Source: an uncultured Bacteroidota bacterium
GTDB taxonomy: Bacteria; Bacteroidota; Bacteroidia; Flavobacteriales; Flavobacteriaceae
Assembly (NCBI GenBank): GCA_902517895.1
Contig: CABYEA010000007.1
Span: 1 to 61,032 of the forward strand
Length of the DNA: 61,032 nucleotides
Direction: 5' to 3'
The first letter of the stretch is position 1, and each line of letters opens with the position of its first letter. The position numbers were made by a program, and so were the translations under genes. Below the pieces are notes generated by a model, which worked only from the letters and a program-made list of their open reading frames with translations, searched no databases and was not told the DNA's origin. Shown piece by piece: positions 35,893 through 44,801 of this stretch.

Positions 35893-37797
35893 ATGATTCA
35901 GCTTCGTCTATTTAACTATTTTTTATTTATATCCTTAACATCATCAGTATTTACCACCCAATCTCAGGAAACGGAAAAACCAAATATTTTATTTATTTCG
36001 GTTGATGACCTAAAACCAAGTATTGGAAGTTTTGGTGATAAGTTTGCGGTAACACCAAATATTGATGAACTTTCAAAAGAAGCAACAGTTTTTTTAAACA
36101 ATCAAAATCAACTTGCTATTTGTGCTGCTTCAAGGGTCAGCTTTTTGACTGGCTTAAGACCTGATAAAACAAAAGTTTGGGATCTGAAAACAAAGATGAG
36201 AGATATGAACCCAGAGGTTTTAACACTACCTGAACATTTTAAAAATAACGGATACCAGACAATTGGCGTTGGAAAAATATATGACCCAAGAGCAGTCGAT
36301 GGCGGGAGAGACAGAAGATCATGGTCAGTTCCTTTTGTAACCCAAAATCAATTAACATTTTCTGATGGATATAGTTTTCCATCTGGGGGTTTTTATCAAG
36401 GTAAAGAGAATAGAGCTATAAGAGCAAAGCTTAGACAAGAGGCTATTGATAAAGGAGTTAACAACTTGAATAAGTACGAGTCAGATAGATTTAAGCCACC
36501 ATATGAAAACGCTGATGTTCCAGACGGAGCCTATATGGATGGGGCAATTGCCAATAGAGCTATCGATTTAATTGATCAAATGGATAGTTCACAACCATTT
36601 TTCTTGGCTGTTGGTTTTTTAAGACCCCACCTTCCTTTTAATGCACCAACAAAGTATTGGAATATGTATCAAGAAGATGAAATTCAATTAGCCGAGTTTC
36701 AAACTAAATCCAAAAATCCTGTAGATATTGCTTATAAAGGTGGATGGGAAATAAACACATATAAAGCCCCTGGAATTGAATATATAGAAAACGATGAAGG
36801 GCTTTTGATTCTCCCTGATGAAATCCAAAGAAAATTAATTCACGGTTATTATGCTGCAACAAGTTATATTGATGCACAGATAGGTAAAGTTATTGCCAAA
36901 TTAAAAGAAAAAGGATTAGATAAAAATACAATTATCGTTTTATGGGGTGATCATGGATTTCATCTAGGTGATCACAGTATGTGGACAAAACATACCAACT
37001 TTGAGCAATCAACTAGATCTCCATTATTAATCAAAGACCCAAGAATTAAAAAAACAGTAAGTGTAAATTCACCTACTGAATTTATTGACGTATTTCCGAC
37101 ACTTTGTGACTTGGCAGAATTAGAAATTCCCAAAGTACTTGACGGAATAAGTTTAAGACCTCAAATAATGGGAGAACAAACAACATCAAAAATATTTGCT
37201 GTCAGTCAATATCCAAGACATGGAAACATTATGGGCTATAGTTTTAGAACTAACAGACACCGATATACCGTGTGGGTAAAAAATAAAAAGAGCACTGAAC
37301 CAATATATGTTGAAGACATATTTGCAGAAGAATTATATGATTATGACAACGACCCCCTTGAAACTGCTAATATCATTAATTACCCTGAGCAACAAAGAAT
37401 CAAGACTACATTTCAAACTTTAGCAGCTAGATTTTTTAATACCCAAATTGTTAATGAACCTGAGCCAGTCACTAATAAATTAAACAAACAATATATAAAA
37501 GCAGCACCAAATAATAAATGGGCAAATGAACGATCAAAAGTTATAACTAGATATGTAGCTACTGAAATGCAGATGAATAAAAATCAAGCTAAATTTTTAC
37601 AAGAAACTCTGTACGATAAGTATGCAAGAAACAATGATCTTACATCTTCTAAAGGTCTTTTGAAGGATCAAATTGAAGAAATATACAGAGAAACTTTTTC
37701 AATGTCTAGCCAACAATTAATGACCAAATTTACAAAGAAACAATTTGAGAGAATTAGCGCACTGGAAAGAGAAATGATGCAACAACTAAGGAATTAA
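35893..37797 (+). CDS. S1-family sulfatase with long helical C-terminal extension
   Basis: 634 aa with a signal peptide (about 1-24). The metal motif FISVDDLKP supplies Asp38/Asp39, and the formylglycine motif ICAASRVSFLTG supplies Cys77 (C-x-A-S-R). LRPHLPFNAPTKYWNMY and WGDHGFHLGDHSMWTKH place it in the iduronate-2-sulfatase-like branch with the gene at 26492. The catalytic unit ends near 505. Residues about 520-634 are an additional, highly charged, predicted all-helical domain (MQMNKNQAKFLQETLYDKYA ... FTKKQFERISALEREMMQQL). The spaced helices resemble Spy/CpxP-like periplasmic proteins. Such a fusion is not one I know for sulfatases. The esterase gene follows 8 bp later. Confidence 0.9.
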   Translation: MIQLRLFNYFLFISLTSSVFTTQSQETEKPNILFISVDDLKPSIGSFGDKFAVTPNIDELSKEATVFLNNQNQLAICAASRVSFLTGLRPDKTKVWDLKTKMRDMNPEVLTLPEHFKNNGYQTIGVGKIYDPRAVDGGRDRRSWSVPFVTQNQLTFSDGYSFPSGGFYQGKENRAIRAKLRQEAIDKGVNNLNKYESDRFKPPYENADVPDGAYMDGAIANRAIDLIDQMDSSQPFFLAVGFLRPHLPFNAPTKYWNMYQEDEIQLAEFQTKSKNPVDIAYKGGWEINTYKAPGIEYIENDEGLLILPDEIQRKLIHGYYAATSYIDAQIGKVIAKLKEKGLDKNTIIVLWGDHGFHLGDHSMWTKHTNFEQSTRSPLLIKDPRIKKTVSVNSPTEFIDVFPTLCDLAELEIPKVLDGISLRPQIMGEQTTSKIFAVSQYPRHGNIMGYSFRTNRHRYTVWVKNKKSTEPIYVEDIFAEELYDYDNDPLETANIINYPEQQRIKTTFQTLAARFFNTQIVNEPEPVTNKLNKQYIKAAPNNKWANERSKVITRYVATEMQMNKNQAKFLQETLYDKYARNNDLTSSKGLLKDQIEEIYRETFSMSSQQLMTKFTKKQFERISALEREMMQQLRN

Positions 37798-37805
37798 GCA
37801 ACATA

Positions 37806-38684
37806 ATGTATTCCTATAGACTTGTACTTTTTTCATTTTTTTTAACAGTCACTCAATTTGTCTATTCGCAAAATAAAAGTGTCAATATAGAATCCGAAAA
37901 GGTTATATATAAGTCAATTGATAATATTGATTTGAACCTTTATATATTTAGACCTACAGATTTTGATAATTCAAAGATATATAATAGTATTATATTTTTT
38001 CATGGCGGGGCTTGGAATACTCAAAATACTAGCCAGTTTAAAAGACATTCAATGTACTTTGCTTCCCGTGGTATTGTTGCAATTACAGCTGAATACAGGG
38101 TTACAAGTATTCACAACTCAACACCTTTTCAATCTTTAGAAGATGCAAAGTCTGCCATTAGATACGTTAGATTAAATGCTAAATCTTTATCTATAAATCC
38201 TGATAAAATTGCTGTCAGTGGTGGTTCAGCAGGGGGCCATCTTGCAGCCGCAGCCGCAAATATTTCCAAATATGATAATATTAATGAGAATCTCAAAATA
38301 AGCTCAAAACCAAATCTTTTAATTTTATATAATCCAATATTGGATACTACACCAAATGCTTGGGGATATGGTTCGTTTATTAGAAGAATAGGAAATAAGA
38401 CAACAGATAACCCAAAAGAGATTTCCCCAATTCATCATATTTCTAAAGATACTCCTCCAACTATTATTTTAACCGGAACTAAAGACAATAAAGTGCCAGT
38501 AAAAAAAATAAATAAATACAAGGAAATAATGAGTTCAAAAGATGTCCGATGTGATGTAATTTTTTATCAAGATGCTGAACATGGTTTTTTTAATAGAGGA
38601 GATTATTTTATAGATACAGTTTTTCAGACAGATATTTTTTTAAAATCTAATTGGTATTTATCAGGGCCACCAACAATAAAATAA
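37806..38684 (+). CDS. Secreted alpha/beta-hydrolase, probable carbohydrate esterase
   Basis: 292 aa with a signal peptide (about 1-21). The oxyanion motif FFHGGAW (HGG at 66-68), the nucleophile Ser141 in VSGGSAGGHLA, Asp227 in LTGTKDNKVP and His259 in DAEHGFF complete the catalytic triad of a hormone-sensitive-lipase/BD-FAE-type esterase. In xylan loci such enzymes remove acetyl (or feruloyl) groups. Acetyl-xylan esterase is the best guess here, though the substrate is inferred from context. It is paired with the preceding sulfatase. Its stop directly abuts the stop of the convergent symporter gene. Confidence 0.82.
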   Translation: MYSYRLVLFSFFLTVTQFVYSQNKSVNIESEKVIYKSIDNIDLNLYIFRPTDFDNSKIYNSIIFFHGGAWNTQNTSQFKRHSMYFASRGIVAITAEYRVTSIHNSTPFQSLEDAKSAIRYVRLNAKSLSINPDKIAVSGGSAGGHLAAAAANISKYDNINENLKISSKPNLLILYNPILDTTPNAWGYGSFIRRIGNKTTDNPKEISPIHHISKDTPPTIILTGTKDNKVPVKKINKYKEIMSSKDVRCDVIFYQDAEHGFFNRGDYFIDTVFQTDIFLKSNWYLSGPPTIK

Positions 38685-40337
38685 TTAGCCAGTAAAATAG
38701 TTTAAAATTGCAACAACTATGATTACTAGAATCACTGATAAAATCAAATCTACTTTTTCATAGCTATTTTTATTTTCTAACTTCTGCTCCTTTGTTAATG
38801 TCCCAAATGATAGACCTGCAATTTTACTATATTCGGGTTCAGTCGTAGAAAGCGTCACACTTACACACAATAGAATTGAAAAAACAAACATCAGTATTGC
38901 CATATGTGAAAAATTAATTGTAGCAAAAACAAACATATAACTATCAACTATTGTATCTGATGATATTTCAGGCTGAAAATAAATTTCTGAACTAAGCCTC
39001 ATAATTAATAGAATTAAACCAGCCATCAGAGTTGTTATAGCTGCTTTTGAATTCACCCTTTTCCATAGAATACCTAAAATGAAAACAGCAGCTACTGGTG
39101 GGGCAATGTAGGATTGAACATTTTGCAGATACTGATACATAACACCACCACCGATTTTTTCCATAATAGGAATCCAAATTATTCCAAGAATCACTATTAC
39201 AGTAGTAGCTAGCTTACCAATATTTAATAATTTTTTCTCTGATTCATTAGGTTTTAATTTTTTGTAAATATCGATTGTAAATATCGTTGAGCATGAATTA
39301 AATACTGATGCAAGTGAGCTCATAAGTGCTGCCATAAGACCTCCTGCAACTAAGCCTTTGAGCCCAACAGGAAGTAAAGTTTTAACAAGCATCGGGAAGG
39401 CTCTATCCGCTTTTTCAACAGAAAACACTTCTGGATTTTGAATTGATAATGCAAATGCAATAATTCCAGGTATCAAGAAAATGAATATAGGCAATAGCTT
39501 TAAATATGCTCCAAAAATAGCACCACGTCTTCCAATTTTAATATTGTTGGCAGCAAGGGTTCTTTGAACAATATATTGATCTGTACACCAATACCAAACA
39601 CCAACTATTGTACCACCAAATAATAATCCAGTCCATGGAAAATCAGGATCTGACATTGGTCTCCACATGTTAAAATGATCAGGACTTGCAGCAACAACGG
39701 TGTTTCTTAATTCAACCCATCCACCGACTTCTTGTAACCCAAGATAAGTAATTATTATTGACCCTAGAATAAGAATAATAGCCTGCAGAGTTTCGGTGTA
39801 AATTACAGCTTTCATTCCTCCAATCACAGTATATATTCCGGTAAAAACAACTACTCCAATAGCTCCGTACCAAAAGGGTATTCCCAGCAATTCAGAAACA
39901 ACAATTCCACCTGCGTAAATAGTAACCGAAACTTTTGTTAATATATATGCAATTAGAGAAAAAAGAGATAAAAACCATCTTGATTTTGAATCAAATCGTT
40001 TCTCCAAAAATTCAGGCATTGTAAAAGCTCCACTCCTAATATAAAATGGTAAAAACAACCAGCCCAATAACAAGACTATCCATGCATGCAGTTCGTAATG
40101 AGCCATAGGAGTTCCAGATTCAAATCCAGTTCCAGCAAGTCCAACCACATGCTCTGACCCGATATTAGAGGCAAAAATTGAAGCACCAATTACAAACCAC
40201 CCAACATTTCTTCCAGCCAGAAAATAGTCTTCTGTGTTATTATTTTTTTGTAAAACAACCCAGACTGCAACAAGAATCAGTGCAAGAAAATATATTCCTA
40301 AGACAATCCAATCTAACCCCTCTAATACTGTTGTCAA
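38685..40337 (-). CDS. Sodium/solute symporter, SSS (SGLT-like) family
   Basis: A 550-aa protein with about 14 membrane segments. The N-terminal NTEDYFLAGRNVGWFVIGAS, IGSEHVVGLAGTG and TMPEFLEKRF motifs are characteristic of SGLT-type sugar carriers. So are AVIYTETLQAIILILGS and ALMSSLASVFNSCSTIFT. It is the last gene after xylB-xylA, starting 6 bp after xylA, so its substrate is probably xylose or another xylan-derived monosaccharide taken up with sodium, as suits a marine cell. It complements the GPH transporter, which probably handles oligosaccharides. Confidence 0.9.
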   Translation of the reverse strand: MTTVLEGLDWIVLGIYFLALILVAVWVVLQKNNNTEDYFLAGRNVGWFVIGASIFASNIGSEHVVGLAGTGFESGTPMAHYELHAWIVLLLGWLFLPFYIRSGAFTMPEFLEKRFDSKSRWFLSLFSLIAYILTKVSVTIYAGGIVVSELLGIPFWYGAIGVVVFTGIYTVIGGMKAVIYTETLQAIILILGSIIITYLGLQEVGGWVELRNTVVAASPDHFNMWRPMSDPDFPWTGLLFGGTIVGVWYWCTDQYIVQRTLAANNIKIGRRGAIFGAYLKLLPIFIFLIPGIIAFALSIQNPEVFSVEKADRAFPMLVKTLLPVGLKGLVAGGLMAALMSSLASVFNSCSTIFTIDIYKKLKPNESEKKLLNIGKLATTVIVILGIIWIPIMEKIGGGVMYQYLQNVQSYIAPPVAAVFILGILWKRVNSKAAITTLMAGLILLIMRLSSEIYFQPEISSDTIVDSYMFVFATINFSHMAILMFVFSILLCVSVTLSTTEPEYSKIAGLSFGTLTKEQKLENKNSYEKVDLILSVILVIIVVAILNYFTG

Positions 40338-40343
40338 AATATA

Positions 40344-41657
40344 TTATAAATACTGGTTCAAAATATTTTCAAACAACTCCTGCTTTCCACTTTCGGGACT
40401 TATTTCGTTTGCATCTTTAGCAATATTATATAAATCATTCAACTCCAATTTTCCATTTTCAAAGTCCTTTCCTTTACCACTATCAAAAGTTTCATATCTT
40501 CTTTTTCTCAAATCAGAATAGGATGATGATGTCATAATTTTATCAGCTGCAATTAGTGCACGTGCAAAAGTATCTGCACCTCCAATATGTGCATAAAATA
40601 TATCCTCGATATCTGTAGAGTTTCTTCTAATTTTAGCATCAAAGTTTATTCCTCCGCCCTTAAGTCCACCTGCTTGAAGGAATACTAACATTGCCTCAGT
40701 TGTCTCAAGAATGTTATTTGGAAATTGGTCAGTATCCCAACCGTTTTGGTAGTCACCTCTATTGGCATCAATACTTCCAAGCATCCCTGCTTTTGCGGCC
40801 ACAGCAAGCTCGTGCTGCATAGTATGCTGTGCAAGGGTTGCATGATTAACTTCAATATTTAATTTAAAGTCTTTATCAAGTCCATATTCTTTAAGAAATC
40901 CAATTGCAGTTGCAGAGTCAAAATCATATTGATGCTTCATTGGCTCCATTGGTTTTGGTTCAATGAAAAAAGTTCCTTTGAATCCTTGAGATCTAGCATA
41001 ATCTTTAGCCATGGTTAAGAACCTAGCCATGTGATCAAGTTCTCTTCCCATGTCAGTATTTAACAAAGACATGTAGCCTTCTCTTCCACCCCAGAACACA
41101 TAATTTTCTCCACCTAAATTAATTGTTGCATCTAAGGCTAATTTTACCTGAGCACCAGCATGAGCAACTACATTAAAATTTGGATTAGTAGCCGCCCCAT
41201 TCATATATCTTGGGTTTGAAAAACAGTTTGCTGTTCCCCAAAGAAGCTGAATTCCACTTTCCTCTTTTTTATTTTTTATGTAGTCAACTATTGTTTCGAG
41301 TCTTTTTTCTGACTCTGAAAACGTTGTAGCTTCCTTTACTAAATCAAAATCGTGGAAACAGAAATAATCAAACCCTATTTTGCCTATAAATTCAAATGCA
41401 GCATCAGCTTTATCTTTTGCAGCTTGAATCGGGTCAGGATTTTTATCCCATTCAAAGTTCAATGTTCCTGGCCCAAAAGGATCAGATCCAACCCCACAGA
41501 ATGAATGCCAATAAGCAATTGCAAATTTGAAATGTTCTTTCATTGTTTTTCCAGCAACTACTTTACTAGGATCATAATATTTAAAAGCAAGAGGGTTGTC
41601 TGAGTCAGCACCCTCGTATTGAATTTTTTCTATCCCCTTATAATATTCTTTACTCAT
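40344..41657 (-). CDS. xylA: Xylose isomerase
   Basis: A 437-aa class II xylose isomerase that converts D-xylose to D-xylulose in the cytoplasm. Recognisable motifs are [19 protein letters not shown] (about 47-65), the catalytic YFCFHDFD (His102, Asp105), FWGGREGY, the metal-binding [31 protein letters not shown] and GSIDANRGD. Length is normal. The gene lies 7 bp after xylB and 6 bp before the SSS symporter. This fixes xylose as an end product of the locus. Confidence 0.97.
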   Translation of the reverse strand: MSKEYYKGIEKIQYEGADSDNPLAFKYYDPSKVVAGKTMKEHFKFAIAYWHSFCGVGSDPFGPGTLNFEWDKNPDPIQAAKDKADAAFEFIGKIGFDYFCFHDFDLVKEATTFSESEKRLETIVDYIKNKKEESGIQLLWGTANCFSNPRYMNGAATNPNFNVVAHAGAQVKLALDATINLGGENYVFWGGREGYMSLLNTDMGRELDHMARFLTMAKDYARSQGFKGTFFIEPKPMEPMKHQYDFDSATAIGFLKEYGLDKDFKLNIEVNHATLAQHTMQHELAVAAKAGMLGSIDANRGDYQNGWDTDQFPNNILETTEAMLVFLQAGGLKGGGINFDAKIRRNSTDIEDIFYAHIGGADTFARALIAADKIMTSSSYSDLRKRRYETFDSGKGKDFENGKLELNDLYNIAKDANEISPESGKQELFENILNQYL

Positions 41658-41664
41658 AATTATA

Positions 41665-43149
41665 TTATTTGTTTTTTAATATTCCTTGTAAATCTTCTTT
41701 CCATCTAGAATATGCATCTTCATATTCAGATGCATTATTAAGTGGTAAAAATGTCATTACGTGATCGTTTTTAGTTATTTTTTTTCTAAATGAATCCAAA
41801 TTATCATTCATAACTCCTGATGCTCTGGCAGCACCAAACGCACCAGTTGTATTATAGATTTCAATTTCATGACCTATTAAGGTAGCAACAGTATTTGCAA
41901 AAATTTTAGATCTAAATAAATTATCATTACCGGCCCTAACCACATTGATTAACGCATTGTCATTTTTTAAAATTTCCATACCATACATAAACGAGAAAGC
42001 AATCCCTTCTAATGATGATCTGAATAAATGACCATGGCTATGTTGATTCAAATTAATATTACATATATGTGTTCCTATATTTTTATTGTTTAACATTCTT
42101 TCAGCTCCATTACCAAAGGGTATAAGCGAAATTCCTTCAGACCCAACTGCAACACTTGATGCTTCTTCATTCATCTTTTCATATGATTTGCCAATACTAT
42201 GATTTCTTAGCCATCTGTACTGTATACCAGCTCCGTTAATACAAAGTAATTTTCCAATGGATTTGTTATTATCATTATAATTAACATGAGCAAAATGATT
42301 TATTCGAGACGGTTCCTTAGAATTAATATCATTTGTAATTGAATAAATAACCCCTGAAGTTCCACCTGATGCCGCTACCTCACCATTATCAAAAACATTT
42401 AAAGCAAGAGCATTATTTGGCTGATCACCAGCCCTGTAGGTAATTGGAATTCCGATATTTAATCCAGTTTCATCAGATGATATTGAATGGGTAACGCCTT
42501 GATTCGTAAAGTTGTCAACTATATCAGGTGTTAGACTTGGATTGATACCATAGAAATCTAGCAACCAATTTGCAGTTTTATTGTTTTTATAATCCCAAAT
42601 TATTCCTTCAGACAAACCATTTCTTGTTGTGTTAATTTCTCCAGTTAATTTATATGCGATAAAATCTCCGGGCAACATATACTTATGTATTTTTTCATAG
42701 ACCTCGGGTTCATTTTCTTTTACCCATTTTAACTTTGATGCCGTAAAGTTTCCAGGCGAATTTAGCAGATGTGACATGCATTTATCCTCACCCAACTTTT
42801 CATAAGCATCATTTCCAATATTAACGGCTCTGCTATCACACCAAATTATAGAATCTCTAAGAGGGCACCCATTTTTATCCACTATGACTAGTCCATGCAT
42901 CTGATATGAAATACCAATTGAAATAATTTTTTTAGGGTCAATATTAGATTCTTTACAAACCCTTTTTATAGCAGTGCATGTGTAATTCCACCAGAGATTT
43001 GGATCTTGCTCCGCCCAGTCATTTTTTAATGAGCTTATACTCATTTCATTTTTTGGCTCATGTACACTTTGAATACTCTTGCCTGTTTTTGCTTCAACTA
43101 AAGCCGCCTTTACAGAGGAACTACCAACATCTAGACCCAGATAATACAT
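41665..43149 (-). CDS. xylB: Xylulokinase
   Basis: A 494-aa FGGY-family kinase phosphorylating D-xylulose with ATP. The phosphate-1 loop is [16 protein letters not shown] (4-19). The substrate-side [15 protein letters not shown] contains the xylulokinase-typical [16 protein letters not shown] and [14 protein letters not shown] provide the catalytic Asp and adenosine regions. It precedes xylA by 7 bp. The 70-bp upstream gap to the formylglycine-generating enzyme gene contains a 15-bp palindrome, a candidate operator. Confidence 0.94.
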   Translation of the reverse strand: MYYLGLDVGSSSVKAALVEAKTGKSIQSVHEPKNEMSISSLKNDWAEQDPNLWWNYTCTAIKRVCKESNIDPKKIISIGISYQMHGLVIVDKNGCPLRDSIIWCDSRAVNIGNDAYEKLGEDKCMSHLLNSPGNFTASKLKWVKENEPEVYEKIHKYMLPGDFIAYKLTGEINTTRNGLSEGIIWDYKNNKTANWLLDFYGINPSLTPDIVDNFTNQGVTHSISSDETGLNIGIPITYRAGDQPNNALALNVFDNGEVAASGGTSGVIYSITNDINSKEPSRINHFAHVNYNDNNKSIGKLLCINGAGIQYRWLRNHSIGKSYEKMNEEASSVAVGSEGISLIPFGNGAERMLNNKNIGTHICNINLNQHSHGHLFRSSLEGIAFSFMYGMEILKNDNALINVVRAGNDNLFRSKIFANTVATLIGHEIEIYNTTGAFGAARASGVMNDNLDSFRKKITKNDHVMTFLPLNNASEYEDAYSRWKEDLQGILKNK

Positions 43150-43198
43150 TTGAAATTAGTCAGGTTTTTTTATCAATATTAAATATAAAAAAATAGAG

Positions 43199-43213
43199 TA
43201 TTAAACTTTAATA
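43199..43213. promoter_or_regulatory. Perfect 15-bp palindrome upstream of xylB
   Basis: The sequence is TATTAAA-C-TTTAATA, two 7-bp arms around one central base, in the 70-bp gap between the formylglycine-enzyme stop and the xylB start, about 50 bp upstream of the xylB ATG. Position and symmetry suit an operator for a dimeric regulator. The pure A/T arms make a chance occurrence possible. Confidence 0.35.
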
Positions 43214-43219
43214 AAACAG

Positions 43220-44272
43220 CTATTTATTTAGAAGCATTCCTGGTGTTACAACGGTTCTAAATCCAGTATGGTCAGAGCCTGAATCTATACTGACTCCCAT
43301 CCTTGCGGAGATTCTGTAGCTTGCACAGTATGAATCATGACATAAAAAAGAACCACCCTTCATTACATATTGTTTTTCAAACGGGTTACTTGGGTTATAA
43401 CAACTACTAGCGCCTTTGAGATTTTTTAGTTCAGTTTCAGTGCTTATTTCTGAATAGTAATTGACGTTGAATAAATCATCTGTAATTTCCCAAACATTTC
43501 CAACCATATCAAATATACCAATGCTATTTGCAGGAAAAGATTTTACTGGGGCAACCATCTCATATCCATCAATTGATTCATTTTTAATAGGAAAATTACC
43601 TTGCCAGGTATTTGCATTGGAGTTCAATAAATTTACATCATCTCCCCAAGGAAAAACGGCATTTTTATAATTTCCTTGAGCCGCTGATTCCCATTCAGCT
43701 TCAGTGGGTAATCTTCTGTTAGCCCAATCACAGAAGGCTATTGCATCTTCGTATGCAATATGAACCACTGGAAAATTACCCTTATTCTCAATGCTTGATC
43801 CTGGCCCTTTTGGCGCTTTCCAATTTGCACCTGTTTGCCATCTCCACCATTGAAAATAATTTTCCATATTCTCAACGGTTTTTATTTGATCATTAAATAT
43901 TAAACTACCGGGCTGTAAAATCGAGTCGTGTGGTTTTGGTGTTCCAACTGGAAGATTTTTTTTCATTTCTTCCCAATCTATTTCCCTTTCAGCTACTGTA
44001 ATATATCCCGTTTCATCAACAAACTTTTCGAATTGATTATTTGTAACTTCAGTTGCATCAATAAAAAAACCATCAATGTAAACTTCGTGGGGTGGTTTTT
44101 CCCTCATAATTGCAAAAGCGTCATTATTCTTTGCACCCTTTGTGTAAGATTTACCCTCAACCCAAATCATTCCTTCAGGATTAATGAATGAGCTCTCAAC
44201 GGTTTTAGTTACATCACCACAAGAAAAAAGTAATGTAAAAATTAGCAAAAAAAATCTTGATAAGTAATGCAT
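43220..44272 (-). CDS. Formylglycine-generating enzyme (sulfatase-activating), lipoprotein
   Basis: 350 aa with a lipobox at Cys18 (LLFSCGD). The SUMF1/FGE fold is complete: MIWVEGKSYTKG, VYIDGFFIDATEVTNNQF, RRLPTEAEWESAAQG, NTWQGNFP, GIFDMVGNVWEIT and KGGSFLCHDSYCASYR. The last motif holds both active-site cysteines (Cys311 and Cys316, the spacing of human SUMF1 Cys336/Cys341), so it should be catalytic and not a structural GldJ/GldK-type relative. The enzyme uses O2 and copper to oxidise the C-x-P/A-S-R cysteine of sulfatases to formylglycine. Four such sulfatases are in this locus. The lipoprotein signal implies action outside the cytoplasm. Its ATG overlaps the upstream gene's stop by 1 bp. 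Confidence 0.92.
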   Translation of the reverse strand: MHYLSRFFLLIFTLLFSCGDVTKTVESSFINPEGMIWVEGKSYTKGAKNNDAFAIMREKPPHEVYIDGFFIDATEVTNNQFEKFVDETGYITVAEREIDWEEMKKNLPVGTPKPHDSILQPGSLIFNDQIKTVENMENYFQWWRWQTGANWKAPKGPGSSIENKGNFPVVHIAYEDAIAFCDWANRRLPTEAEWESAAQGNYKNAVFPWGDDVNLLNSNANTWQGNFPIKNESIDGYEMVAPVKSFPANSIGIFDMVGNVWEITDDLFNVNYYSEISTETELKNLKGASSCYNPSNPFEKQYVMKGGSFLCHDSYCASYRISARMGVSIDSGSDHTGFRTVVTPGMLLNK

Positions 44273-44727
44273 TAATTTCTACTAAATTTTGCAAAATCAG
44301 GATGAAAATAGAAAGGTAACCCGAAAGGTTTTACAAATTCTTTTAATTCATCAGATGCAGTACCATAAACATCTATTTTGTTAATCGTAAAATGTTCCAT
44401 GAATTTATCAAAATGGGTTTCTAGTGGTCCTCCCTCAGAAATATTTTTACCGTGCTGCATCATCGCATTTCCGTCTAAGTATCTTTCAATTAAAATTACT
44501 TTATCGCCTGAATTGTAAAAACCCCATCCAAGAGAGTTGGGCTCATTCATGTCAATAGCATCTGTGTAATATTTAGAAAACTCAGCAATATCATCTTCTG
44601 ATTTCCCCTCATTTGAATTCATATCCACTACAAAGATTATTTCATTTTTATTGTATTGACTTTTTTCAGGTGTTTCACAATTGAATAAAAGCGCTGCTAA
44701 AACGATTGTAAAAAGAATTTTCTTCAT
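44272..44727 (-). CDS. Lipoprotein with an antibiotic-biosynthesis-monooxygenase-like fold
   Basis: 151 aa with a lipobox at Cys17 (LLFNCET). The body (DAIDMNEPNSLGWGFYNSGD, VILIERYLDGNAMMQHGKNI, ETHFDKFMEHF) follows the dimeric ferredoxin-like ABM pattern seen in small monooxygenases and heme-degrading proteins. Members often act as dimers; no catalytic residues can be named. It is the first gene of the operon with the formylglycine-generating enzyme (1-bp overlap) and then xylB-xylA. Coupled translation suggests a shared extracytoplasmic function, possibly in oxidation chemistry, but this is inference. Confidence 0.65.
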   Translation of the reverse strand: MKKILFTIVLAALLFNCETPEKSQYNKNEIIFVVDMNSNEGKSEDDIAEFSKYYTDAIDMNEPNSLGWGFYNSGDKVILIERYLDGNAMMQHGKNISEGGPLETHFDKFMEHFTINKIDVYGTASDELKEFVKPFGLPFYFHPDFAKFSRN

Positions 44728-44738
44728 GTTATTTTTTT

Positions 44739-44763
44739 TTGGTTAATTGCTGAAATTAATCAA
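44739..44763. promoter_or_regulatory. Imperfect 25-bp inverted repeat upstream of the lipoprotein-FGE operon
   Basis: TTGGTTAATT (44739-44748) and AATTAATCAA (44754-44763) form 10-bp arms with one mismatch and a 5-bp centre. The repeat lies 12 bp upstream of the minus-strand lipoprotein ATG and between divergent genes. It could be an operator or, less likely, a hairpin. No regulator gene is present in the window to pair it with. Confidence 0.35.
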
Positions 44764-44801
44764 AAATTTGATAACTTAAAATATATAATTAAAAGAAAGC
44801 A

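Noticed and set aside
23427-37797. Carrageenan, ulvan or fucoidan as the substrate because of the sulfatases
   Set aside because: No GH16/GH29/GH107 or ulvan lyase gene is present, while GH10, GH30, GH43, xylA and xylB all point to xylose polymers.
43220-44272. Reading the FGE-fold lipoprotein as a GldJ/GldK-type secretion or gliding component
   Set aside because: Those relatives lack the two active-site cysteines, which are both present here, and the gene is next to sulfatase-locus genes.
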